DNA from: Liolophura sinensis
Taxonomy: Eukaryota > Mollusca > Polyplacophora > Chitonida > Chitonidae
Reading direction: 5' to 3'
DNA: 64,000 nucleotides
Assembly (NCBI RefSeq): GCF_032854445.1
Contig: NC_088300.1
Coordinates: 38,904,458-38,968,457 of the forward strand
Positions 22,640-32,326 of this stretch are shown one piece after another (positions within the stretch are counted from its first letter, which is position 1; every line of letters starts with the position of its first letter). The notes beneath the pieces were generated by a model that worked only from the letters and a program-made list of their open reading frames with translations, was not told where the DNA came from and did no database searches. Both the position numbers and the translations under genes were made by a program.

Positions 22640-23349
22640 AAACATACTGCCAATGCGCAAGACATAGTCACAGTGTGATCTCACACATCACCTATCGTCA
22701 CAACAGCTCGTGATGCAACAAAGAATGAACCACAAACGAACGCTGCCTGTTGAACATGTGCCCAGGCAAGTAGGCATTAAATGTAAGTGTGCATATTGTA
22801 CATATATTTTTGTTTCTTTTCAAATAATTCTTAACACGGTTTGTAGTTCTGGGCCTGGTTGTTCGAAACTGTTTGAAAACTTAATACCAGATTTAACTTT
22901 AAACCAAGTCTTCAATTTTGTACTTATCTCAAAATAAAGGCATAACAGTATATTCAATATGAAATTAGTCTGCTGCTGTTATACTTTAGATTTTGGCCAA
23001 CTGTACTGACTGCTGAAGTTGGCTAAAATGTTAATTATAAAATTTGACGTAATACCGGTATTAACTAATACACTTTTGAACAACTGGTCTCAGTGTATTA
23101 AGTTCATGAATAATATATCATTGGCCTATCAATGATATATTATTTATTGCATATTGTGCATAGTGTTGTTTTCTTTTCAAATACTTCCTTTTAAGAATTT
23201 GTTAGGTAATTTTTAGGCAATGAGATGTTTTCAACGTGATCCACAGTTTGTTATTTTGTTTTGTTGTATTAAATTTAGTATTAACTAAATAAATTCATAA
23301 TGTTAACAGTTTTACTGAGAGCCATTTAGCTGCCGTTTAAAATAAATAA

Positions 23350-23352
<3 letters not shown>
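22640..23352. other. Non-coding stretch
   Basis: Upstream of the Rab promoter. Holds a short inverted 'aatatatcattg...caatgatatatt' (23110-23143) and no recognisable gene. Confidence 0.4.

Positions 23353-23420
<68 letters not shown>
23353..23420. repeat. (TA)n microsatellite
   Basis: AAATA repeats leading into about 65 bp of alternating TA. Confidence 0.95.
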
Positions 23421-23422
<2 letters not shown>

Positions 23423-23475
23423 AAAAAAAATAATAAAACGCCTTCTTAACTTTCTACATTCTGTTATATTCCAAA

Positions 23476-23543
23476 TGCAGTTTCAAACTTCATGTTATTT
23501 TCAAGCCATATTCCTTGAAAATAACATGAAGTTTGAAACTGCA
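23476..23543. repeat. Perfect hairpin: 30-bp stem, 8-bp loop
   Basis: The arm 23476-23505 (TGCAGTTTCAAACTTCATGT...) is the exact reverse complement of 23514-23543, with the loop CCATATTC between. A perfect 30-bp stem is far beyond chance. Possible origins are a MITE remnant, a fold-back copying error or a small-RNA precursor; no transcript evidence is available. Confidence 0.9.
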
Positions 23544-23597
23544 GTTCCCTATGTAAATTCTCCTCACCAGGGGATCTTGGATCTTTCTCCATTTCTT

Positions 23598-23599
<2 letters not shown>

Positions 23600-23676
<77 letters not shown>
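23600..23676. repeat. (TA)n microsatellite
   Basis: About 77 bp of pure alternating AT. Confidence 0.95.
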
Positions 23677-23679
<3 letters not shown>

Positions 23680-23836
23680 CGGTGAAGTTACAAGGTAAAA
23701 TAAAATACTAGTAGCCACTGTTATTATGTACATAGCTTAAAATATACCCTAATTTAACAGGGCGCAGTGTAGTGGGAGATGGCCCATTACCATTCCCTTC
23801 TTGTCCCTTCCTACCCAATTAGTGTTATGTTTTAGA

Positions 23837-23840
<4 letters not shown>
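23677..23840 (+). repeat. Dispersed ~165-bp repeat ending in (TA)n, copy 1
   Basis: From 'gatcggtgaagttacaagg' through 'gcgcagtgtagtgggagatgg' to 'gttatgttttagagtatata'. The reverse complement recurs nearly unchanged at 45545-45713. Both copies abut TA-rich tracts at the same edge. Confidence 0.9.

Positions 23841-23912
<72 letters not shown>
23838..23912. repeat. (TA)n microsatellite
   Basis: About 75 bp of alternating TA immediately after the dispersed repeat. Confidence 0.95.
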
Positions 23913-23914
<2 letters not shown>

Positions 23915-24799
23915 TTTAGTGACTTTTCATGTTGGTGAAAATAAATCTTATTAAACCAATAAATCAATGAAATTATTATAAAATAGTAACAAATTGCATC
24001 TTCTTTGGCAGATTTTTGCCTCTATTTATAGCAAATTCATAAAAATATATCTGCAAATTTTAAGTCCATCTGGTTTAAGTATGCACAGATAAATAAGCAT
24101 TTATTTATAAATTCTGAACCATGTGAAGGTCATGCATTCTCAAGGGCATTTCCCTCAAAGCAGGCTGGTTATAACTTGTGGTGGCTTACAAAAAGGGAGA
24201 CATGAAGACTGACTCCATGCAACGCGACACCAAAGCAAACGTTAAACAAGATGAAGTAGAAAAAGGTGTTGATTTAAAAAGATGAAGACAAATGCATAGT
24301 TGAGACAGAAGTGAAAAAAAAAAGTTGCCATGACAAGTATATGGCTGATTCTGCTTTTTTTAGTTTGATAAGTGCATCACAGATTTATTAAATGTAATTG
24401 GTCGTATTCCTTCAGCCTGTTTTGCTTCTTCTCATTATGTACTAATTTGTGAAACGAGCCTGGGCGAAGAAAGTTTTCCCTTTATATCAATGGCATCAAA
24501 GGCTAATTTGTATATGATAGGTTTAAGAAATTAATTTCACCACGGTGAAGACAAACCCCACTTATATTAAAGTAAAAAAAATCTCGAATAGTGTATTAAA
24601 CAGCAAAAAAGTAGATAAATAAATTAATCACTGACCATTTATGTACTGATGAATATACTTACAGCATGAATAAGGCCAACATGTGCATATCTGTGAATAG
24701 CTTGAGGGCATTGTGTAGAAAAAATGTAATGTACATGTAGGAGGTGCGTACTTGTCACCTTGCAGCATTTTGAAAAGACAATAAATACCTGTCTGATTT
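23913..24799. other. Non-coding stretch
   Basis: AT-rich; no exon, RNA gene or repeat recognised. Confidence 0.4.
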
Positions 24800-24811
24800 A
24801 AACTTGTCAGA

Positions 24812-25018
24812 AAACACTGTTGTGTGTGTAAAAGTTACCAAAAGCATTTCAACAACAAATATGAATGTCAATTCTGTTTGGTTGTGGACGATTCCTTTTT
24901 CAACATAGAAGATGTGTCGTCTTCAGAGTTAATGAACTTTGGACAGGACGTCAGAAGCACACATCAGTCCAACAGACAGCAAATATCAGATTTGTGTAAC
25001 TCATCTAAAGATTCTTAG
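24812..25018 (+). CDS. Unrecognised Cys-containing ORF or exon
   Basis: An acceptor-like 'aacttgtcag' (24801-24810) precedes an open frame running to TAG at 25016, reading KHCCVCKSYQKHFNNKYECQ then FCLVVDDSFFNIEDV and an acidic/polar end. There is no ATG at its beginning, so it would have to be an internal or last exon. The C-x2-C pairs spaced about 13 apart look like a zinc-binding pair. I do not know the family and see no partner exon, so this may be a fragment of a decayed element. Confidence 0.25.
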   Translation, partial: KHCCVCKSYQKHFNNKYECQFCLVVDDSFFNIEDVSSSELMNFGQDVRSTHQSNRQQISDLCNSSKDS

Positions 25019-25195
25019 GGGTTGACTCCTCCACTGAACAGACAATGGCGCGATCCCATGCCATGGGAACGGTGAAGAAGCAAACAGCATCAGCTCAATC
25101 AGAGCGGCCTCAAGGGGCGGGGATGCTCTGTCTGTGGTACAGACACTGCTGGGGACAGGGAGTAGGGTACAGGAGGGAGAAGAGGCTGAAGCAAA

Positions 25196-27330
25196 CACAG
25201 TTTAACACTGAACCACCACTGAAGTCAAGCAATCATCAGGCGTTGTCAAAAATTCCACTGATTTTCAAGGAGTACGGACCGGTGCCGAGCACGGCATTGC
25301 GACGTCAACCACGTCCTAAGCTTTGCTACCGCTAAAAACCATGGCTAAAGGAGCAATGCACTTGGCACCATTCGATTTCTCATTAAAAATACTTCGGATC
25401 AGCTCCGTTGTAACCAACTTGAATAATTTTAACAATTATGAATTTTTGACTTATGACTTTCCTGAATGACGTAGGCTACACTGTAATGTGTACAAACGCG
25501 ACTGTTTGTTTCTATTTTCAACATTCCGCTACAAGTAATGTGCCATTCGGTAGTCCAGTTTTTTTGGCCAACCCCATTCGAGTCAGCCATCAATTCTGAT
25601 ACTTCCAAATCGAAGGCAATGTTGGTCCGTTTATATACATGTACTACCATACCACTGCATTTGTGTATAAGAAACATAAAGCGTCTTAAACTGTGTGCAG
25701 TAAAAACACACTTTAGCACTGAACCACATAAGTCAAGCAATCATTAGGTGTAGAAAAAATTTGTCAAAAATTCCACTGGTTTCCAAAGAGTACGGGCCGC
25801 TGCCAGGCACGACGTTGTGACGTCAACCAATGTTTTAAGCTTTGTTACCGCTAAAAACATTTGTCGTTGAGCGATGTGGTTGACACCATGCCATTTCTCG
25901 TCAAAAATATGTCGGATCAGGTCCAATACAACCACATATGAACAATTTAACCATTATGAATTTTTGCCTGATTACTTTGACGCTTGACGTAAATTAGAAT
26001 GTAATGTGTACAAACCCGGCTGGTTCTTTCTATGTTAAACATTCCGCTACAGGTAATGGGCCGGTCGGTAGCCCAAACCGTCTCAAACCTTTTGGTCAAG
26101 CCCATTTGAATCACCCATCAGTTTTGTTTACTTTTAAGCCGAAGGCAAAGCTGGCCCATTTACGTACATTACTACCGTACCACAGTATTTGTACATAGGA
26201 AATGTAAAGCGTTTAATACTGTCTGCACTAAAGAACACAGTTCACCACTGTACTACATAAGTAAGGTACCAATCGATGCTGAGCAAGGCAAGCAATCAGC
26301 AGGTGTTGAAAAATTGTCAGAAATCACGCTGGTTTCGAAGAAATAGGAACCTTTGTTGGGCATGGCATTGTGACGTCGCTCATGTCTTAAGCTTTGCTGC
26401 CGATAAAACTATCTGTCGTAGAGCAATGCGATTTACACCATTCGATTTCTCGGAACGCCACAAAACGTTTAGCGGAAAGTTGAACATAGAAACAACCAGA
26501 GGTGTTCTTACACTACATCTAAAAACGTTGCACCAGGTTGTAGCTTATGCCATTCACCATGGTCATATAGCAAAAACTCAAATTGGGTAAAGTTGTTTTA
26601 ATGTCGTTTAAAAGGGGTTGTTCCGATGTATTTTTGCGACGAGAAATCGAATGGTGCCGATTAGTTTTAGCTGTGGAAAAGATCGAACAATTGATAACGT
26701 CCAAAAGTTCCCAACAACTGTCCTCATTCCCTAGTAACCAGGCAATTTTTATTTTCATATTTGTTTAGCAAATGGCGATTCTTTGCCTTGCTCCCTATCG
26801 CATGGTATCTTATTTATGTCGTTCAGCGTTATTATACTTTATTATAAATTAGTGTAAATTATACTTTTTAGAACCTGTTGTATAAAATGACTCACGATTT
26901 TCTGTATACAGAAACTGCGGTATGGTAAAACATGTAGGCATTGGGATTTACTTTGGCCTGAAAGTAAGACAATTGCTCGATCATCCTAACAGGCTTGGCC
27001 CTCCGATTTGAGATGTTCTTGGCTACTGAACGCCACATAACTTTTAACGGAAAGTTTAATATAGAAACAACCAGTGGCCTTCTTAAACGTTACATGTAAA
27101 GACATTGCGCCAAGTTGTAGCTTACGCCAATCAACAAAGTCATAAAACAAAAACTCATATTGGGTAAAATGGTTAAAATGCCGTTTAAAAGGGGTTCATC
27201 TGACCTATTTTGTGACGAGAAATCGAATAGTGCAAACTGCATTACTCTCACACCAATAGTTTTGGCTATAGGAATTATCAAACCATGGGTAACGTTCTAA
27301 CGCATCAACGATCCGTCCTCCTTGGTGATC
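25196..27330. repeat. Complex repeat block, ~500-bp units with inverted parts
   Basis: Blocks such as 'aagtcaagcaatcatcagg...ttgtcaaaaattccactg' and 'gcgacgtcaaccacg' followed by 'ttaagctttgctaccgctaaaaac' occur near 25220, 25735 and 26285. 'caccattcgatttctc' recurs at 25367 and 26437, diverged at 25887, and in inverse orientation near 26640 and 27222. A second block ('gaacgccacaaaacgtttagcgg') occurs at 26454 and 27030. So the region is a partly palindromic, partly tandem satellite or fold-back element. Frames inside it are artefacts. Confidence 0.7.
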
Positions 27331-28030
27331 AGGGGATACTTTTTTTTTTGTTTGTTTTTTTTTTCACACCAATCAAAAGACAATATCTGTGGTATCCGAA
27401 TAATATGTCTAATACATTTATGCTTCAAATTTTTAACCACTCCCACTTGTGGGTTGTAAAATAGTAATAAAAATTTTTACATTTGTCCCTAAACTCTGTG
27501 TTTCCTTGAGATTTTTGTAATATATTTTTCAACTTCATGGTTTTCTTGTAGTTTAGTAAAAAAGCTGGTGATATGGAAGGCCTGTTTTTATTTTTCTACA
27601 ATTAAAAATACATTTCTTCGCCAGTATTGTTAATATATTAAGACCAGATTGACCCTTTCTCCATCCTAAAACAGTTCAATTTTTAGTTTAAAACTATCGT
27701 TTATCCATTCTTCAATTTTTTCCCCAAAATTCTTTACAGTCGGACATTCCAGAAAAAGGTTTTCAAGCGTTCCTTTGGTGGTTTTACATATTTCGCAAAC
27801 ATCGTCATCTTTACGGCCTATTTTATAGAGATACGATCTTGTTGGTTTTGTCATATGTTATAATTTGTAGTGAAATTCCCTCAGTTTCGTATATTGTGTA
27901 GAATGAAAAATAGAAGAAAATATGTTTGCCCATTTTATTTCTCATAGTTTAAGGTTATATTCCCATTTATCATGAATGTGCTGTTTTTCACACGCGGGGT
28001 TCAACATGTCATAAAACAACGATTTATTTA

Positions 28031-28318
28031 AGTTGAAAAGATGTCTGAGAAGTTGGTGAGTCGTAACCAATAGTGTTATCCTTTTCTTTAGGTTAGGTTG
28101 GATCCATGATTTAGGAGTGTTTGTAATTTCATTATTAGTCAATGTATGTACCTTTAATCATAAACATTTTTCTTTTTAAGTTGAAAAGATGTCTGAGAAG
28201 TTGGTGAGTCGTAACCAACAGTGTTATCCTTTTCTTTAGGTTAGGTTGGATCCATGATTTAGGAGTGTTTGTAATTTCATTATTAGTCAATGTATGTACC
28301 TTTAATCATAAACATTTT
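28031..28318. repeat. Tandem duplication (~147 bp) inside the LINE
   Basis: The segment from 'ttaagttgaaaagatgtctg' to 'cctttaatcataaacatttt' occurs at 28028-28170 and again at 28179-28318, nearly identical (ccaatagtg versus ccaacagtg). High identity implies a recent local duplication in an otherwise old LINE. Confidence 0.9.
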
Positions 28319-28792
28319 CTTAAATTGTGAAAATGGTAGAAATTTGCTTTCCTTGTCGAGTAAATCTTTTATACATCGTACTTTATTGTTAAACCAGCTT
28401 TGGATAAAGAAATGGGGACGTTTAAAGTTCGAATTATACCATAAGTATTCATCTACTACATTTACTGTTGTTCATTCCTACAATTTTTGGTGGGAAAAGT
28501 GCCAAGCTTTTAGAATGTATTTCCAAAAAGGGTTTTTCATATGTAACCATTTCCCATTTTGTTTAACATTTGATAGTTTTTATTATTAATACATATTCCC
28601 TGCCAGTTCTGTTTACTAAAAATTATTTTTCTAATTCATTTTATCTTCTGTAATATGGAATCAAGTTAATTATTTGTATACTTCCACTAGCATAATCATT
28701 TGTCAAAATCTGCTTTTTTATTCTGCCGGGGCCATCGTTCCATAAAACTTTATAAAGTGCCGTATTAATTTCTTTCGATGTGTCATCAGGCG

Positions 28793-28977
28793 GGTTTGCT
28801 GTGAGTTCAAGTACAGCTCATGCAGGCTTCCTCTCCGGCCGTAAGTAGGAAGGTCTGACAGCAACCTGTGGATGGTCGTGGGTTTCCCCCGGGCTGTGCC
28901 CGGTTTCGACCCACCATAATGCTGTGAAACAATCTTGAGTACGGCGTAAAACACCAATCAAATAAATAAATAAATAA
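28793..28977 (+). mobile_element. SINE-A, 5'-truncated, inside the LINE
   Basis: Starts at the B-box region (gtttgctgtgagttcaagt) and runs to the (AAATA)n tail. 'ggccgccgtcgtataagtg' is deleted between 'ataatgctg' and 'aacaatcttgag'. Inserted antisense to the LINE. Confidence 0.9.
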
Positions 28978-29611
28978 TTCCATTTTAAGTTGTTCTGTTC
29001 TTAATTTATTTTCCACGTGTTAATAAAGTCGGCTGATGAAAAATTAATACCTAATGTATTTATTTGTGTAATCCAGCCTAATTTCACTTTTATATATAAT
29101 TTTAGATCAGCTCCAGACATAGAACCTATCCAGACTTCTTTTCTTTTTGCTAGATTTATTTTTAGGCCCAAGTATTTATAAAGCAAGTAAAGGAAACATT
29201 TTAACGCTTCAGCAAGAGAATCTTCTGAACCGTCAAGAACTGGCTGTGTGTCATTAGCAAACTGGCTGAGTTTATACCGAGTACTGTTATTTGTTATGCC
29301 TATTATGTTTGTGTTACTTCTAATGATATAGCCTAGTATGTAGCAGAAAACTATAGAGTGAAATTGGGTGATCTTGTCTACATTCTCGGCTGATATTGAA
29401 AGCTTATGATATATGTCCGTTTTATAACACACTTGTTACACAAGATATTTGTGTGAAATGTTTTCACCCATTTCCTAAAGTCTTTTCCAAAAGTTCAAAG
29501 ATTCAAGAACTTCTTCTATGAAGTCCCAGGAAATGGATTCGAAGGTTTTCTCAAAATCTGTTGAACGGAGTAATCCATGTATGTCTTTTTCTTTAGCTTC
29601 AAACATAACAA

Positions 29612-29883
29612 GGGGCCTCCGTGGCTCAGTCGGTTAGCGCGCTAGCGCAGCGTAATGACCCAGGAGCCTCTCACCAATGCGTCGCTGCGAGTTCAAGTCC
29701 AGCTCATGCTGGCTTCCTCTCCGGCCGTAAGTGGGAAGGTCTGCGAGCAGCCTGCGGATGGTCGTGGGTTTCCCCCGGGCTGTGCCCGGTTTCCACCCAC
29801 CATAATGCTGGCCGCCGTCGTATAAGTGAAATATTCTTGAGTACGGCGTAAAACACCAATCAAAAAAAAAAAAAAAAAAAAAA
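29612..29883 (+). mobile_element. SINE-A, full length, 13-bp target-site duplication
   Basis: The best complete copy. tRNA-like head with A box TGGCTCAGTCGG (29622-29633) and B-box-like AGTTCAAGTCC (29690-29700), the ctggcttcctctccggccg body, the ggccgccgtcgtataagtg 3' region, and a poly-A tail after 'aacaccaatc'. The direct repeat TCAAACATAACAA flanks it at 29599-29611 and 29884-29896 without mismatch. It splits the LINE palm and upstream RT fragments. Confidence 0.95.
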
Positions 29884-31350
29884 TCAAACATAACAACGTA
29901 TATCAAACGTATATATTCGTAGATACATCTGCCTGGTATAAACCTCACTCTGATCCTCCTGTATAATCTTGTCTAATACCAGTTTCAGTCTATGTGCAAT
30001 ACATGCTCTGATAACTTACATTTAGTGAATTTATAGGTCTCCAATTTTTAAGAGTATCTCTCGGTTTATTTGTTTTTGGTAAACATGTAATTGTCCCTTG
30101 TTTCTGTGTAACAGATAATTCGCGTTTCCTAAAACTCTCATTAGCTGATCTTACAACCAAATGTCCAAAATCTTTCAAGAACATTTTCTAAAATTCTACC
30201 GGAAATGATAATTTTTTGGAACTTCATCTCCTAATCATATTGCCTAATTCAGTTTCCCTTAATCTAAGCAAATAATAGAAAAGTTTTTCTTTTTAAAGTA
30301 ATTAAATAAATCCCTTCTTTTTTTACATCAGCCAGCTCCCGAGAGTTCAAAGAGGCTATATCAACGGTCTGAGCCATGGTTGGTTAGTAGGAGTTCTTAA
30401 CAGAAGAAAAGAAAGGCACAAAGTGCATTATTCTTTCAATTTATGTAAAAATTTTGTACTAAACACTGGGACATCCTTCGGCTTGTCGGGACATCAATTG
30501 GGATCTCTGACTGTGATGGGGAGGAGCATGACGGGATATTCTAGTGGGTCTTCAGGATGCAACAGTCAGATTGGTTAGATCATCAATACATTTTTTTGAT
30601 TTTACAAGTCTTTACAGTTCATTACAGTTTTTGGCAAACATTTTTCCATCACGCGACCGTGACGAATTAATTAATGGGTGCTCAGCTGCGAATTTGAGTA
30701 GCTGCTTTTTTTTTGCGTAAGGTCCTTCTTTATAACGACTTTCGTTCCCTTCAGAAACCTGCGTTGTTCAATTACTTCAATTTTAGTCCTCCTTGACGTA
30801 AACTTAACAATGATCCCCCTCTTGTTTGCGTGGCTGTCGTTCTGCTCAGGGCCTAGGCAATGGGCAATACTGATGTCACCAGGTGTTACGAACATATGCA
30901 GCTTGCTGTTTAGTAGCTCAATTGCTGGGGTGTTTCATTATTTGTGATACTATCTTTTCGCGAGTACTGCTCGAGATCGTTCTGTTTTGACTGTAGCAGT
31001 ATTAGCTCCGGGTTTACCCTCTGAGCTCACCCTTATCTTTTTGTTGTTGCAGAAGGAGTTCTCTTATATCCTCCCTCAAACTATCATGTTCGTTCTCCAA
31101 GTGAAAAATCCGCGATTCCTGTTGTTCTATAATCATCGTTATTTTTGTCACTATTTTGGATTTAATTTTAGCTAACTGATCCTAAAATTTTTCACCTGTG
31201 ACAATGCTATCTATTTTGTTTTTTCGAGATAAGATCAAGCTGCTCACTAATACTTGTACCACCTTTCTGTTCGCCCGGATCTTCAACGAGAACCTAAGCC
31301 AGAGGTGCTGGCTGTTCCTCCACGCTACTCTGTAAAGAAAAGTCTCTCCG

Positions 31351-32235
31351 TTTCTGGCGTTTCAGATTGAGGCATTCTCGTGTGTTTTCTTGTACAGTGT
31401 ATGTTACAAGCCAAAACTGATCATTAACCTGTTACATGGGAGTTTCTGTTCACGGACGGGTCAGTTAATAACTTGAAGTTGACTCTGACGCCACAGAAAT
31501 CCGTGCACTCGTCCAATGCAAAGCAAAGCGATTTTGAGATCACCGTCAACAAGAGCAAGTAAACAAGTGATCAAAGCAAGTAGGTCATTGTGATCATACT
31601 AGGTTAGTGTTAACAGATCTACCGACTAAAAGAATGAAATGACAACGAACACATTTCTCCTGCTCAGGATGTAAAATGAACCGATTTATTCCTTCAAACA
31701 AATAAACAGACAGGAGATATCAAAGAACCAAGTAAAGAACTGCATAAATATCCATGATTGTGAAAGGTCTGCGACAGCCTTTCCTATCTAAGATGTATCC
31801 CGTCAAATATAGCACACAGTATCCTTTCTGGAATTTCTTCAGGTTTAAATGTGGAGATGTGTTTTTTTTCTCAAAGTACAATGGCAAATGTCGAGCACAG
31901 ATTGCTCTGTAAGTTATCATTACAAACCACCTCCGTTTATAAAGTCTCAACATCCCCAAAAAGGAGGAGGTTCTCCGACAATGCCAGCGCTCCTTCGCAC
32001 CCGGGTGTTTTACTGTACGCAGTTCTGGGAACGAACATCCTTGTTTTCCATTTACTGAAGACCTTAGTTACAGATAACTTAATACTGAAATGTTATTTTT
32101 TTTTCAAAATGTTTGAATATTCCCGAAAGAAATGAAGTGTTTTGAGCGGACTTTAAAAGCAAAGTATTCTTTCTTAAATTAGAGTATTGTTCTACTATGT
32201 ACATGTACAACACAACGACAGTACACTACAGTGTA
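31351..32235. other. Non-coding stretch
   Basis: Between the LINE 5' end and the dispanin gene. Open frames at 31720-32135 are overlapping shadows without known similarity. Confidence 0.4.
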
Positions 32236-32239
32236 ATGT

Positions 32240-32315
32240 TATGGATGGCACAAATGCCCACCAGGAAGGTCACGTGGGCTCCTATCATAGCATAAGGGTA
32301 CAGTATAATGTTTCG
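32240..32315 (-). pseudogene. Partial degenerate copy of the dispanin last exon
   Basis: Just past the dispanin stop, the minus strand reads YPYAMIGAHVTFLVGICAI before a TAG, clearly related to the SVMIGVHLACLVGTCVI transmembrane segment of the gene's last exon. The DNA also aligns ('gcccaccaggaaggtcacgtgggctcctatcat' versus the same region of the exon). I see no acceptor giving a complete exon, so it reads as a partial tandem duplication, though an alternative final exon is not excluded. Confidence 0.6.
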
Positions 32316-32326
32316 TTGTTTGTTCA

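Larger units (their letters stand above)
27640..31350 (-). mobile_element. Decayed L1/Tx1-like LINE
   Basis: Minus-strand fragments appear in LINE order. 30895-30671 resembles ORF1 (ISIAHCLGPEQ...GIIVKFTSRRTK...RRFLKGTKVV). 30184-29990 is the reverse transcriptase N-terminal part (GTITCLPKTNKPRDTLKNWR). 29432-29001 is the palm, with FANDT at about 29261-29247 where FADDT is expected, then GLKIN. 28142-27942 is a thumb-like region. 27854-27666 is the C-terminal Cys motif (CEICKT...LFLECPTVKNF) with its stop. Frames are broken and two SINEs are inserted, so it is inactive. The clade call rests on motif resemblance from memory. Confidence 0.8.

Noticed and set aside
23464-23967. Open frames coding (IY)n on both strands
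   Set aside because: They are translations of the (TA)n microsatellites and have no coding signal outside them.
25045-25335. A basic 96-codon frame after the Cys-paired ORF
   Set aside because: It runs into the complex repeat block and has no known motif or splice support.
29612-29700. tRNA gene
   Set aside because: The A- and B-box-like segments are the head of a SINE; the same head occurs at 37381 and 50409 with the full SINE body, and no cloverleaf with a proper acceptor stem is formed.
29621-29948. Protein-coding frames of 60-104 codons within SINE copies (also at 37415, 50451, 57270)
   Set aside because: The same peptides recur wherever the SINE occurs; they are not genes.
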